Made by a program: the position numbers and the translations under genes
Part shown: one piece after another, positions 32,504 to 44,003 of the stretch
How the letters are laid out: every line of letters begins with the position of its first letter
How positions within the stretch are numbered: the first letter of the stretch is position 1
Notes under the pieces: generated by a model
What the model saw: the letters and a program-made list of their open reading frames with translations, nothing else
Told to the model about the DNA's origin: nothing
Databases searched by the model: none
Assembly (NCBI GenBank): GCA_009801085.1
Contig: VNWV01000010.1
Location: 310,001 to 374,000 of the forward strand
Length of the DNA stretch: 64,000 nucleotides
Direction: 5' to 3'
Source of the DNA: Lasiodiplodia sp. COLG20
Lineage: Eukaryota > Ascomycota > Dothideomycetes > Botryosphaeriales > Botryosphaeriaceae

Positions 32504-33271
32504 ATGGGGAGGGGGAGGGGGAGGGGAGGAGGGCCGCCGCCGCCGGGAGGTTGGTGGGGGTGGAGGGGAGGAGGAGGGGGGGATGGGCGGGGGATGGGGA
32601 GGAGGATTAGGGAGAAAGAGAGGGATTTGGAGCGCCATAGGAGGGCGGCGCTGTTGTTGATGGATGATGATGATGATGCAGCGGCAGGCGGCGGCGGCGG
32701 CGGCGGTGGTGGTGGCATGTACGTGCATGAACATCGTGAGCGGCGCGTCGTTAGGAGGTCGGCCGGGCTGACTGGTGGTGATGAAGACGGCTTCGGCGAC
32801 GATGGCGGCATGTCGCCGTTGGGCCTGAAGACGACGTACCACCGCGGCCACCATCATCGCCAGCTTTTCGACCCCCTGGACGACGACCGGATTGCTTGGA
32901 CGCCGCCGCCGCCGCGGGGCTACGGCGTTGGGGTTCGCATTGGCGGAGGCGGAGGTGGAGGCGGAGGGAGGGGCCTGCGAGGCGCCCTGGATTCGATCAA
33001 GAACGACCAGCGGGAGCTGCGCATGGACGTGCACGACGTGAAGGACGAGCTGGACGAGCTCACCGAGCAGATCAACAAGCTAGGGCGGCGCCAGGACCGG
33101 GGGAGATTGCTGCTGCGGAAGGGCCGGGCGGCGGCGGCGGCGGCGGCGGCGGCGGATTGGCATGATGAGCGGGACCATCATGTCGTGCAGGACTGCTGCT
33201 GTGGTGAGCGGTTGCCGGGGGAGGAGCGTGAGACGGAATGGTTTTCGGAGTGGTGGGATGATACTTACTGA
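32504..33271 (+). CDS. Orphan Gly-rich protein with C-terminal coiled coil
   Basis: I do not recognise this protein. The frame gives 255 residues from ATG 32504. The first third is low-complexity (Gly/Arg/Pro runs, a DDDDD tract and a 10-Gly run). The second half reads like real coding sequence: HEHRERRVVRRS, then DPLDDDRIAWTPPPP, another Gly run, then a heptad-patterned helix LDSIKNDQRELRMDVHDVKD and its continuation DELDELTEQINKLGRR (about residues 164-199). Third positions in the coil are almost all G or C, as in neighbouring genes. An Ala run and CCCGERLP follow, and it ends EWFSEWWDDTY. The start is uncertain, since the frame is open a little further upstream without ATG. It could be a separate gene or a 3' exon of the DUF4419 gene. 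Confidence 0.5.
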   Translation: MGRGRGRGGGPPPPGGWWGWRGGGGGDGRGMGRRIREKERDLERHRRAALLLMDDDDDAAAGGGGGGGGGGMYVHEHRERRVVRRSAGLTGGDEDGFGDDGGMSPLGLKTTYHRGHHHRQLFDPLDDDRIAWTPPPPRGYGVGVRIGGGGGGGGGRGLRGALDSIKNDQRELRMDVHDVKDELDELTEQINKLGRRQDRGRLLLRKGRAAAAAAAAADWHDERDHHVVQDCCCGERLPGEERETEWFSEWWDDTY

Positions 33272-33844
33272 GCTCTCACACACACGCACATTTTCCTCTG
33301 CGGATGATGTAGTGGAATCCGCGGCATTTCTCTCTCTCCCAAAAGTCTGTCTGAGGGATCGGGCTCTGTTTTGTTTCTCCTTAGGCCGCGTGGGGATGTG
33401 TGGTGGTTAGCTTTGGTGTATCCCACTCGGCATTTCTTCAACTCGGATTACGATGAAACATATAGGGAATCACTTGAGGATCCTATACCTGTTTAGCCAA
33501 GTCCATGCTTGATTGGTTTTGACCAGGCAATAGCTGTTGATACAGAGGGAAGCCCGAGAGAGAATCCCAACAGCTTCAAAGCACACAAGAAAGCCAAACC
33601 TTAAAGCTCGTTGCCCTTGAACGCCCTTACACCACAGGGATATAAGACACTCCCCCGAAGAGACTGGAACCACTAAAGGGTTTCCCCCACCACCCGAAGC
33701 AGACCCCGAAAACGCCGCGCTAATCGCAAGTGTCCAACAACAAGCGAGTCGACTCACGCCCATCTGTCCTATCCCAACCCCTCACCCCCCTCTGACATCT
33801 TTCTCCCCCACCCCTCCTCCCAGCGGCACACAATCATCCCTCGC
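33272..33844. other. Convergent intergenic region
   Basis: The 3' flanks of the Gly-rich gene and BOS1. No gene or clear motif is seen. Confidence 0.55.
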
Positions 33845-34755
33845 TCACCTCAAAAACTTCAGCACCAGCCAGCAAAACGTGAAGAAGATGACCACCCCCG
33901 CCCAGAAAATCCACTTGTCCTGCTTCGCGCGGCGCTCGACCATACGAATCGTATCGCCGCTGATGCCGAGCGTGTTGGCGACGCTGTACAGCTTGCGCTG
34001 GGTGCCCTTGAGCATCTCGCGCTGGTCGCCCAGGTCGCCCAGGACGGCGCGGCCGCGCTCGAGGAACTCGTCCAGCTGCGCATTCGTCTGCGACATGAAC
34101 GACTGCTCGCGGAACGCGTGCGCCTCGCGCGTATAGTCCGAGGGCGCTGCGCCGAGGGCCGAAGGGCCACCGCTGCCGGTGCCGGGTCGCGGGGCCCAGG
34201 GTGAGTTTGCGGAGGTTGAGGCGGAGGCGTACGGGTTTTCGGGGGTCGCGGCGTGGTGTGGGCGGCGGCCGAGGAGCTCGGCGCGGCTTTGGACTTGTTG
34301 CTGTGGAGATTGTTAGTTGTGTCCTCCGGCTGTGCGGATGTTGAGGGATGGACAGAGGAGCTCACCCGTTCGTCGTTTTCGGATTTTAGCCGGTTGAATT
34401 GTTCGCGGTAGTCGGTCAATTCGGCGCGGAAATTTTTGATGCGATCGTAGGCCTTTTCTTGCTTCGCAGAGACCATTTCCTGCTTAGCCAGGCGGTTGTA
34501 ATCGTCTATGGTGCGGTTGAAGGAAGTAAGGGAGGCGTTGATTTGCCCTGCGTGGCAGTATTAGCGCTTGGACGAGGCCGAGTGCGGGCTATCATGAGCT
34601 CACCAAGCAGGGCCGGTGAAAGGGTATTGCTCTCGGCGAAGGCATCGAGATCCTTGCGTATGGAGGTGGACTGCCGCAGTGCGGAGTTGAAGAGGGAGTT
34701 CTGCAGGCGTTGTGAGAAACCAGAAAGCCAATGTGGAGACGGGACTGCGAACCAT
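33845..34755 (-). CDS. bos1: ER-Golgi v-SNARE Bos1 (membrin)
   Basis: A Qb-SNARE for vesicle fusion between ER and Golgi, pairing with Sed5/Bet1/Sec22 homologues. Exons (reverse strand) are 34753-34755, 34604-34700, 34366-34547 and 33845-34300, giving 245 residues, the family length. The first coding exon is just the ATG; a 52-bp intron follows, then NSLFNSALRQSTSIRKDLDA, the expected Bos1 N-terminus. Next come the N-terminal helical bundle (QINASLTSFNRTIDDYNRLA, AYDRIKNFRAELTDYREQFN), a Pro/Ser linker, the SNARE motif (about 150-210: QLDEFLERGRAVLGDLGDQR onwards, with TQRKLYSVANTLGISGDTIR) and a C-terminal membrane anchor (IFWAGVVIFFTFCWLVLKFL). Each junction restores the family sequence, so the four-exon model is solid. 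All donors are canonical GT and all acceptors end in AG. Confidence 0.95.
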
Positions 34756-35599
34756 GTTTGCGCGAGATCACCAGGATGTTTGCGAAGAGCTTCTGGCGAG
34801 AAGGTTTAAAGGGCTGGCCGATGGAACTTTTGGCTACGTGTAGGTAGAGGCGCGGAGTTGAGGCGCATTCACGACGTGTGTTCTGCCGTCTGTCGCCGCC
34901 TTGGCGATCGGCGCTCCGTCTCTCAGCCCACTGCCTTTCCGCTGCGCTAACTCTGCACGCACGATCTACGAAGAACCCCACGCCATCATTCTCTGAAAAA
35001 CACATGTTGAGCTCCACCGGCGCTCATCTCAATGTTTGTTCTTCTAGGCTGATCGCATCGGCTGACTTGATTAGTCAGAATTTGACGAGCCTGCATTTCT
35101 AGCTGCTATCTACCTCTTGCCGCGGCGGTCACTGCCGCGTCTTGGCCTCAGGCTATTCCGCGCACTGCCGGTGCTACTGCGCTCTGTCGAGAGGATGATC
35201 TATCTCAATGTAGCGATCTTTTTATACATCCTATCTTCCTGCACACCACCGCGATGGACCGATCAGACCCTGATTCTCTGACCGAGAACCTAAATGCCGT
35301 CATGCTTTTGTGCAATACCGACCTTCCTTATCCGGCAATGAACTTCGATGCTTGGCCGGCGGTTCGACAACACTATCTCCAGGATTTTGCCGTCGAACCC
35401 CGGCCACAAGCTCGATACCGTTCCTGCCAAGCCATGAGCTCATTCATTGACACATTGTGAGGGGTAACTCTTGTGCCCAACTTCTTGCGGAAGCTGTCAA
35501 GATAAAGCCTGTCCGCTGTCGGGATATATCGTACCGGTAAGGCAGCCTACTTAAGGTATAAGAACGCGCCCCTGCATTCATATTTGGTGCCAAGTCACC
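34756..35599. other. Divergent promoter region (BOS1 / M28 peptidase)
   Basis: The shared upstream region of two head-to-head genes. A 68-codon ORF from ATG 35254 has no recognisable features and is not annotated as a gene. Confidence 0.5.
35557..35562 (+). promoter_or_regulatory. TATA-like box of the M28 peptidase gene
   Basis: TATAAG lies 43 bp upstream of the start codon. If used, it implies a very short 5' leader. Confidence 0.4.
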
Positions 35600-37108
35600 A
35601 TGATGTTCACCGCCGCCTCCACGCTCTTACTGCTTGCTTCGACTTTGGCTCAGAATGTACCACTTCCTAGGGACCAATTAGCATCCACTGCCGCAAATGT
35701 TTCAGACTATGCTTCTTGCGCTGCCGCATCATGGCCAGCCTCAGAATTCGGTACAGAGATAGCCCCGCAGGCTCCGGATGACGAGTTGCGGGCCATGCTG
35801 GACGAAGTCGACCCCGCAAACATTGAGGCCACTATCTTGAAGTTAGTTTCCTTCGGCACGCGGCATACCCTGTCAACCCAAAACTCGACCGTCCGGGGTA
35901 TTGGCGCTGCCAGAGATTGGATCGCTTCCGAGATGCGGAAGTACGCTGCGACGTCTGAAGGAAGGATGACGGTCGAGGTCCCCGGCTACATCCAGCCCGT
36001 GGCGAACCGCATACCTTTTCCTGTGAGAATCAGCAATGTTGTTGCGCGGATCGAGGGCTCGTCTGATCCCTCTCGAGTTTATGTGATTTCCGGACACTAC
36101 GACTCGAGAGTGACCGACGTGATGAACTACGAATCGGATGCCCCAGGAGCAAACGATGATGCGTCCGGCGTAGCAGGTTAGTCGCGAAATATGACCCATA
36201 TAACTTTATGCTGGCGTCAAAGGCTTACGAGAGATTCAGTTGTCATGGAACTTGCTCGAGTCCTAGCGACACGTCAGCCAAGGGCCACAATACTTTTCAG
36301 CGCGGTTGCTGGAGAAGAGCAAGGTCTCTACGGCGCCAACTTTCTCGCCCAGTCTTTGAGGAATTCCAGCGTCAATGTGGAAGGAATGCTGAACAACGAC
36401 ATCGTTGGCAGTTCCACCGGCGACCAAGGCCAGAAAGACCCCTTCACCATCCGCTTGTTCGCCCAAGGGCCGCCTCTGTCGGAGAGCGACGACGTAGCTT
36501 CCACACGCCTCAGGATAGGCGGAGAGAACGACTCTCCCGCCCGACAGCTCGGCCGCTTCGTGTCCGAAGTCGCTGCCAACGACGCCACCGGGATGAAAGT
36601 CGCAATGGTGTACCGCCTGGACCGCTACCTCCGCGGCGGAGACCAGACGCCGTTCCTGCAGCAGGGGTATCCGGCCGTGCGCTTCACCGAGCCCAACGAG
36701 AACTTCGACCACCAGCACCAGGACATCCGCGTCGCCGAGGACGGCACGCAGTTCGGCGACCTCCCGGAGTTTGTCGACTACGCTTTCGCGGCGCGCGTGG
36801 CCAAGGTCAACCTCGCCGCACTGTGGTCGCTGTCGCAGGCTCCGGGCATACCGCGGAACGTCACGGTCGACACGTCGACGCTGGGAAACGAAAGTCAGTT
36901 CTCGTGGCAGCAGGTCGATGACGCGGACCTGGCGGGATACGAGCTGGTCTACAGGCCGACGGCGGCTCCTCTGTGGACTCACGCGTACGATGTTGGGAAT
37001 GTCCTTGCAGCGACGGTGGATTTGAGCAAGGACAATGTGATTTTCGGGGTCAGGTCGGTTGGGAAGAACGGATACAAGAGCCCGGCTGTGTTTCCATTTC
37101 CTGCTTGA
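35600..37108 (+). CDS. Secreted M28 family aminopeptidase
   Basis: A zinc exopeptidase that removes N-terminal residues from peptides outside the cell. Exons are 35600-36176 and 36234-37108 (57-bp intron), giving 483 residues. The signal peptide is about residues 1-17 ([16 protein letters not shown]). The catalytic core has all five ligands of a di-zinc site: His in ISGHYDSR, bridging Asp in PGANDDASG, Glu in AGEEQGLYG (general base plus ligand), Asp in LNNDIVGS and His in NFDHQHQD. The intron cuts right after the NDDASG motif, and the splice restores [15 protein letters not shown]. The C-terminal part (about 400-483) resembles a fibronectin-III-like beta domain ([20 protein letters not shown]) seen in some M28 enzymes. 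Several N-glycosylation sites are present. It likely works in extracellular protein use. Confidence 0.93.
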
Positions 37109-38449
37109 ATGACGAGGGTCGTTCTGGTCTTGTTTGTGGTAGATTGCACGGTACAGGAATGGTAAGGCTGCGGATGTCGAAGAAATTGTGCTTTGAAATG
37201 TCCAATATGCTTCGAGTCGTGTTGGTGTGATGCCAGCGCAGCCATTTTTTGCTCAGCCGCCTGCAATGGGAAGCATCAGCAGATGTTGAGATGCTTACAA
37301 ATGACGCATACCTGGATGATGGCCGTCGTCGGAGGCTTGTGCGTTACAAACCTCAAAAGCGTTGCGTGTGTGGCTTGACTGTGACTCCACAGTCTTCACA
37401 CCGCCCACGCCCTATTGCATGGACGAAACCCACCATGGATGACAAGTTGTCTTTGGTTAGGGCTAACTTCTCTTCTGAAAGGCGTGTTCGTCCTCGAAAA
37501 GGCGTCTTTGGCCTTTAAATGGCGTCTTGTCTTGTATGTCTTCTATAAGGCGTGCCAAGCCTCGCTTTCACCCTGTGGCTTGTTTGCTTACGATACTTCG
37601 CAGGTTGAATTCTAGAATGGCAGTATGATGCGCAATTCAACTTTAGCGATGCCGAAATCGCATGTGGAGAATGCGCAAAGGAGCGCGCTGACAACATGGC
37701 TCAGCGCCTTTCCATTTTAGGACACCGTCGTGGTTGCGGGTGAGTCAGCCCACCAGAAGTGGCTGCCGGTATGCAGCGCACAGAGCCGACCGGGATGGGC
37801 CACGAATTCCCCACATCCCCGCGCGAGGCGCGTTAATTCACCACACCACAACACTTACCGGTGACCACAGCCAACCGACCGCTGCCGCCTAAACTGGCGC
37901 GTCTCTCATTGAAGCACGTTGCAAGCCACAATGCCCTGCTGCGGTGACTCAACCTGTGTGTAGCGCGCGTGCCCTACGCCAGGTTCACCTATTCGAGCCC
38001 TACTTGCGAGGCATGGTGTCCAGGCTCTCACTCCGCAATCCCGCGCGCTTGACCCCGTTTGGCGCCACCAAAGCATGCGACCAACCGCCCAGGGATCTAA
38101 CTCCGACTTGCGCACGGCTTTCGAACACCGAGGCCGTCCACATCACCGCCGCAAGGACTGCTGGCTAATTCCGACATGTGTGTGATGCTCTGCGCGCTGA
38201 CGACAATAGCGTCCTAAAATTGCTTTCTGCCTTAGGTATGACTGTTTGCCGCCTGTTTATAAGTTTGGCTTGTCTGCCTGATTTTCCCCTCAGTCCAACA
38301 AAGCAAACACACATTAGACTTCAAACCGTCTATTAGGCTCTTTGCCTTCACTACACAACACACTCAATCTCTACATCCTCAAACTTTCACCACAAACCAC
38401 CATCACCGACTCCAAACCTCTCAGCAGAAACCTGCACCAATCAGCCAAG
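37109..38449. other. Intergenic region with promoter of the small protein gene
   Basis: No gene is supported. The right end has a TATA box (annotated) and, 23 bp later, a CCCCT stress-type motif at 38286-38290. Confidence 0.5.
38256..38263 (+). promoter_or_regulatory. TATA box of the small protein gene
   Basis: TTTATAAG lies about 190 bp upstream of the ATG and is followed by a C/A-rich leader, which is common for strongly expressed fungal genes. Confidence 0.45.
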
Positions 38450-38668
38450 ATGTCCAACCCAAGAAATTCCTCTTCCTCCTCGGATGCCGCCTCCATCATG
38501 AGCAGCTCCACCTCAAAGTCAACCACCAGTCTTCTCAAGAAGGTCTTCCGCCGGGATTCTTCCGCCAAGCCTCCTATGACCGACGCACAGGCTGCAGAGG
38601 CTCAGCGGGAGCGCGAGAACAAGGCCAACTACATGACTGCCGCTGCTACCTACGCGTCGCTTCGCTAG
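38450..38668 (+). CDS. Conserved small protein of unknown function
   Basis: A 72-residue protein from ATG 38450 (AGCCAAGATGTCC context), without introns. The N-terminal half is almost entirely Ser/Thr/Asn (MSNPRNSSSSSDAASIMSSS), followed by a basic amphipathic stretch (LLKKVFRRDSS). The C-terminal half is a charged helix (DAQAAEAQRERENKANYMTA) ending ATYASLR. Small fungal proteins with this ending are, from memory, common in databases, but no function is known to me. There is no signal peptide or membrane segment. The promoter has a TATA box and a CCCCT motif, consistent with high or stress-linked expression. It could be a highly expressed regulator or chaperone-like peptide; that is speculation. 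Confidence 0.65.
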   Translation: MSNPRNSSSSSDAASIMSSSTSKSTTSLLKKVFRRDSSAKPPMTDAQAAEAQRERENKANYMTAAATYASLR

Positions 38669-40409
38669 CCCTGCGGAAGAGTCCCCAGCCTCCCGAAAGG
38701 TCGAGGCAACTTCTTCTTTGGACAACCGCATAAAACAGATTGGAAACGAATTGTTAATTCCGGATCGATTTTTCTTCGTCTAAAGAGCCACGTAGTGGTG
38801 AGTTTTGTCCGCTACGCGAGCTGTTGGGTGTCTTTTTGTTTCAACCATGGATACACGGAACCGGCTGTTTGCATCGGAGTTGGGGCCTCAGGGTCTGCGT
38901 TTGAAGAGCGCATCTTGTACTTAGTATCTTGCATCATCTACGAAATTGTCATCTGTCGCTTCGCAACCCCTTCTTGCTTGACTTGTTTGCTGTTGCAATG
39001 CGTCCCGATCCTTCCGTCTCCACCCTCTAACCTCTTTCTAGCCAACATGAGTAGTGCTGACGAGATGAAACTTTAGCAAACACTATTTACTCCGCACAGG
39101 CATCCGCCATACTTACATTGGACACAGTCAGACTCAAGGTTTACCTCATTTGCCAAGGATGGTACCATTGCCCCTGTCAATGGAGGCGCATTTCTCTGGA
39201 CGGCACATTCGGGACGATCTGCGAGCACCCGAGGACGAAGTATCTTGAATCATGTAAGACAAACTTCATCCACATAACAACGCAGTACTGACATGTCCAT
39301 ATGTTCACCTAGGAACCTCCGACCTCATAAACCTTCAATTCCTTCTGTTCACTGAACAGATCGGATATCGCACGTTCGGGATACCTACTTTCCAAGCCCA
39401 TGCCTCAATACCATGCACACATCAGCCCGTGGGCCTACATTACCCCGAGGGAGGATATTATCGTTGATACTTGCGCGATTTCTGGACTCTCTTCTGCATG
39501 CACCACACCAAGTGCATGCTGCGTGTGGTGCCCCGCCGACGATTATCGGCTGTGATGTCCCACGGCTTCTGTATGACGGAGTCCACGCTCGTCCTCTGTA
39601 CAGTGTATTCACCTCTCGTCTTTGATTTCTGCGGGGCGTAGAGTGTGGTTGCTGCTCATTCAACCAGTCATGTGAGGTATGCGTTCATCAATTCTGGAAG
39701 ATGGTGACTGATCCGTCCTGAAGGCCTTGCATCCTGTGAACGTAGCTTCATGAGCCCATGATCAATGCAAGTCTCGAGGGGCTTGGAATCACAGGCCAGC
39801 CCAAGCCGCAGCGGACATACAGCTCAGGCTGTTGAGTAGTGGTCCGTGGGAGTCACTGACCAATTAACATGTCTCGCGGCACCCAGCTGCACGAGACTAT
39901 CTGGCCAGATTGGATTGAGACCCAACCCCTCTGCAGCATTTAAGAATGATGCGGCACGGAGTCGTCATTGGGGAGACCGGAATTGCTGAGCCCGACCTCA
40001 TGATGAAGTGCACGGTTACACGTTGAGGAACAGTGCACCTGCACTTGCATCTGCTGCCTGGCGACTGGTCTGCTGCATACCATGGTCAAAGCGGTATAAT
40101 AGAGCCTTCGAAAGCATCTCGTCCTCGATTCTTCTTCAACGACAGCCAAGTTTATTGACGACCACAACTTGGGCGTCTTCGACCACCATTTCACGAGACA
40201 GGCCATCCCCCACACTTCCACTGTCTGTCCACTTCCTTTGCAGGCCGCACGAAAACATCAAAGCTCAAGGATTGTCGAACGAATCTACTTGAGGCTCATC
40301 CCACTAGGCCTGGACGGGGTCAACTCTCCGTCACCAACCTCAGTGTTCGGGGGGCAGCATGGGCCAAAATCCAACCATTACCACATCTCAGCATCAAAAG
40401 AACATATCA
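38669..40409. other. Intergenic region
   Basis: No gene is supported. Open frames are short. The last few hundred bases are probably the leader and promoter of the Myb-like gene. Confidence 0.5.
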
Positions 40410-41899
40410 ATGGCGACAGAGGTGCCAAGTACCTTGTAAGTAAACATCCTCACCTTCTTTTGCTTTTTGTCTCCATACAGATTACTGCCTTTCTAACGCT
40501 CCTCTGCAGCCCTGAAGATGGCACGATGCGTCACGGAAGCGAAGATTCCACCGACGACAATCCGAGCCCGTTCTTAGGCCATACCACCAATTTCCACGGC
40601 CTGCCAGACCAGTACGAGCGGAAGAGCGGACAATTGGATCCAATCGACACCGTCGATGAGATTCTTCGCGACACGTTCCAGAAGCAGCCTAAAATGGACA
40701 GCAATGGCGCATTCCAGAAAGGTTTCCACGGCGCTCACATCGACAAGCGATCCCGCTTCGGTTCTTCTCCCCCATCGGAGCGGCATCTCGACCTTGGCCA
40801 GCTGAACCTTTCCGACCATGCCGGCGGCTCCCCCGACCTTTCAAGCCCGATCCCTTCATCCTCCCGTTCTCGCGCTTCCCAGCAGAGCCGCGGTAGCCTC
40901 GGGTCGAAGCACCGAGGAGGAGGGGTCAAGCCACCGCGCTCCTCCAACACCCAGTCCTCACGCAAGAAGCGCCGCGAAAAGGATCGTCTCCATCTCCCAG
41001 ATGCTCGCCACCACCACCACCAACAGCCGAAGTTCCCCGTCTTCTCCCGCAGCACAGCGGCGGCATCGAGGAACGCAATCGCCGAAACCGACGACGACGA
41101 CGACGATGACTACCTCTCCGGCAGCGGCGGCGTCCCACGCACCGCCGACATCTGGCCCGCCGGCTTCCAGCGTCATCCGCAGCAGCCGAACGACATCGAC
41201 GAAGACAGCCTCTTCGTGACCCCGGGCCCGCCATCGCCGCCGCCGCCCCACCACCATCATCGACACAACACCACTGCCCACCACCACCACCATCGTCCAG
41301 CCCCAACGTCAACCCGCCGCCAGCGCCTCCCCCCTCCACCACCCGCCCCCCAACCCCCCCTCACCACTCCCCCCGCCCCAACCGCCCACCCCGACGACAA
41401 CCCCACCCACCGCGCCCGCCTCCGCGCCATGGCCAGCAACCCCACCGCCCACCCCTACGTCCGCAAACTCGCGCCGGAGCGCGACGCCGAAAACATCGCG
41501 ATCAAGCGCCTCCGCACCGTCGAGCGGCTGCACTGGGAAGAAATCGCCGCGCGCATGAACTCCGCGCGCGTCGCCGCGGGGCGCAGCCCGACCTTCACGG
41601 TGGCGGCGGTGTATGGGCGGTTTGCGCGCGTGGCGCCGAGGATAGCGGAGGAGGAGGGGGAGGGGGGGTTTGATTATCGGGATTATTTGAATTTTAGGCA
41701 TCCCCGCAGGGATGGGGGAGGAGAAGGGGGGAATGGGGGAGTGGGGCCGGTGTTGTCGGGGGCGGAGGAGGAGGTGTTGGTTAGGTGCTATGAGGAGGTT
41801 GAGAGGGAGAGGTGGGTTAATGTGGCGAGGAAGTTTAAGGTGGTGGCGAGTGTGGAGTTGACGCCGGAGCAGGTGGCGAGGAAGTGGAAGAGTTTGTAG
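40410..41899 (+). CDS. Myb/SANT-like nuclear protein (unnamed)
   Basis: A probable DNA-binding or chromatin protein. Exons are 40410-40435 and 40510-41899. The first holds only MATEVPST plus two bases. The intron has GTAAGT, a CTAAC branch and a CTGCAG acceptor, giving 471 residues. The first 330 residues are disordered: Ser-rich, basic (SSRKKRREKDR, a likely nuclear signal), an acidic DDDDDDD run, and His/Pro-rich repeats around residues 255-300. The conserved part is C-terminal: a helix-turn-helix-like segment ENIAIKRLRTVERLHWEEIA followed by ARMN, then VAAVYGRFARVAPRIAEEEG. A second helical repeat ends AEEEVLVRCYEEVERERWVN...ELTPEQVARKWKSL, where the Trp spacing resembles Myb/SANT repeats. 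No named family is certain. The base composition of the last 250 bp is very G-rich. Confidence 0.7.
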
Positions 41900-44003
41900 G
41901 TTGGGGAGGGGGGAGGGATGATGAGGGGTTCGAAGATTGCGGCTTTTGCTTGGATTGCCGCTGCGTCTTCTTCACGGTGGACGACGCATCATCATTGATG
42001 CAAGATGATCCCTCGCGGAGGCCTGGGGCCGGGTTGCGTCAACTCTATTGTCCAGGCTATTCGACACAGAGCTGGACTTCCACTTTTCAGCATTCCTTCA
42101 TCGGTTTCGGCGGAGCGATTGACACTTTGTCATCATCAAAGTGCGGACTTCATGGTGTTTTCTTTTTGACATTCGGACCCGCGGCATGGAAGGTACTTTT
42201 TTTTTTTAGGGATTTTCTATCCTTGGCATACTTTCCTTGTTTTGGCCATCAGTCTTTCTGATGATTATTCTACTGATACCCACCTTTGTTTTATTTCCTT
42301 ACAATCACATGTACTGAGTTGGGCGCACCGGGAAAAGCGTATTTGCAAGCCAAGTGTCTTCAAAGTCGTTGACCGCCTCCATCAGCCCCCGAAGACACAA
42401 CTTCAGCGCCAAGAAGAAGAGCATTGGCACACCGAGTTTTAGCATCATTACTGCTCTTCAGGATCGATTGAGTTGCATGCTGTCAAGCCATCGTCTTCGA
42501 GACGCGTGTAGTGCTAATGTTTCAGAACTTAGCACAAAGGCGCCAATGTACCGGTACATACAGTGGAACTGAAGCAGAGGTATCCATCGCTAGCGGGCGT
42601 TCAGAGGCTCGCTATTCGTTCTTTCCGTAGCAGCCGCGAGTGTTGTCAAATGTATGACGGCGTTACTGACAGCAAACACGCGTCCCACCCCGCGCGCCAC
42701 GTCATTGGCGAATCCAGACAGACGCAGGCATCATCCCGATACCCGTCCGCACCCGTTCAGCCGTTCTTGCAGGGTCATTGGTGGGTGATGGTGCTGATCT
42801 TGCAGGGTGTAGCGTGCAAAAAGGGGGAAACACGAATCAAAAAACGGATTGCGCGTGGAGAAAGCGAGTGCTAAACCGGTGCAACTGGTCGGATGAGCGG
42901 CTTTGCGCGCGGGTTCGGGCAAAGCCAAAAAGGCGAATTTCTTGGTGTTAGCTGTATGTTGCTTTAAACTCTCAGATGATTCCTGCCAAGAAGTGCGGGC
43001 TCGGTTGCGCCAAGAGTTGACTGGCTGGGTTGCGGGGTCCGTGATTCGCCTGGAACAGGATCGACGTAATTCCTCATCATCACCTCAACTCAGATCTTGG
43101 AACCCAACGCCGACAAGATCCACATGCCGACACGCCCCTCCGTTGCCGGCGAGTACGGGATGTGGATCCATGACTGGAGCCTGGTCAGGATGACGATGGC
43201 CACGGATACGGGGGATCGGTGCTCGGGACACGCGTTCGGGCTCCATCAGCGATGGTTATTTACTACTGAAAGCATTACATAACCAGCAGACAGCGGGCTC
43301 GGGCGCTCCCGTTCCAGTAGCGCGAGTATGGGGAGAGGATGGAATCATGGTAGTGCGTGCACGGATTCCCGACTGACTACGCTGCAGATCGCCGAAAGAT
43401 GTGCGACTCAGCCTCTCGCGCCGCCACCACACACGCTAGAAGCATGGGAGCAAAAAAGGGGAGCCAGCACGGTGCGATTCTAGAATCTTTGGCAATCGAT
43501 GCTGGCCATGAGGTGCGAGCACCGGTGAGGTTTTATTACGTACTGTGGCTTGAGCGCCCTGGGCGGTTGACGAGAAGGGTAATCAAGTCCCTGGCGAGCT
43601 ATTCTCGATGTTTCTGTTACGCATAGCATCCCGCACGCGCGGGATTGCCTCGAGAAAAAAGAGGGCCCTCCGCAACCCGCGACACCATCTGCCTCCCCCG
43701 GTGACTCCGAAGTGAAAAACTGTGCTCCCAGTCCTGCTCTTGTCGTCGCCACGTGCAGAAAAGGCCCGACGACGACCCTTACAAGTAAGCGAGCCTCAGA
43801 GGCGCCCTAGCCAGAACCCGCTATATGCGTCTTGGCTTCCCATCCTGGGCTAGTTCGTTATACATCACGCAACTACTATCCAACCCTTCAAATTCTGCCT
43901 ATAACCTCCAGACTTCGCCCAACTCTCTATACCACCGCCAACAGCCTTACTCAGCCACGACCGCGACAACCACTACCATTTCCGAGCCCGCCCTCACCGG
44001 CAA
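41900..44003. other. Long intergenic region
   Basis: No gene is supported. A 61-codon frame from about 43097 has a protein-like look but no recognisable motif or splice context. Confidence 0.5.

Noticed and set aside
31307..33034. 575-codon open frame antisense to DUF4419 and the Gly-rich gene
   Set aside because: An effect of GC-rich third positions on the sense strand; the product is low-complexity and has no domain.
35254..35460. 68-codon ORF upstream of the M28 peptidase
   Set aside because: It has an ATG and a TATA-like sequence but no recognisable feature or coding bias strong enough to call a gene.
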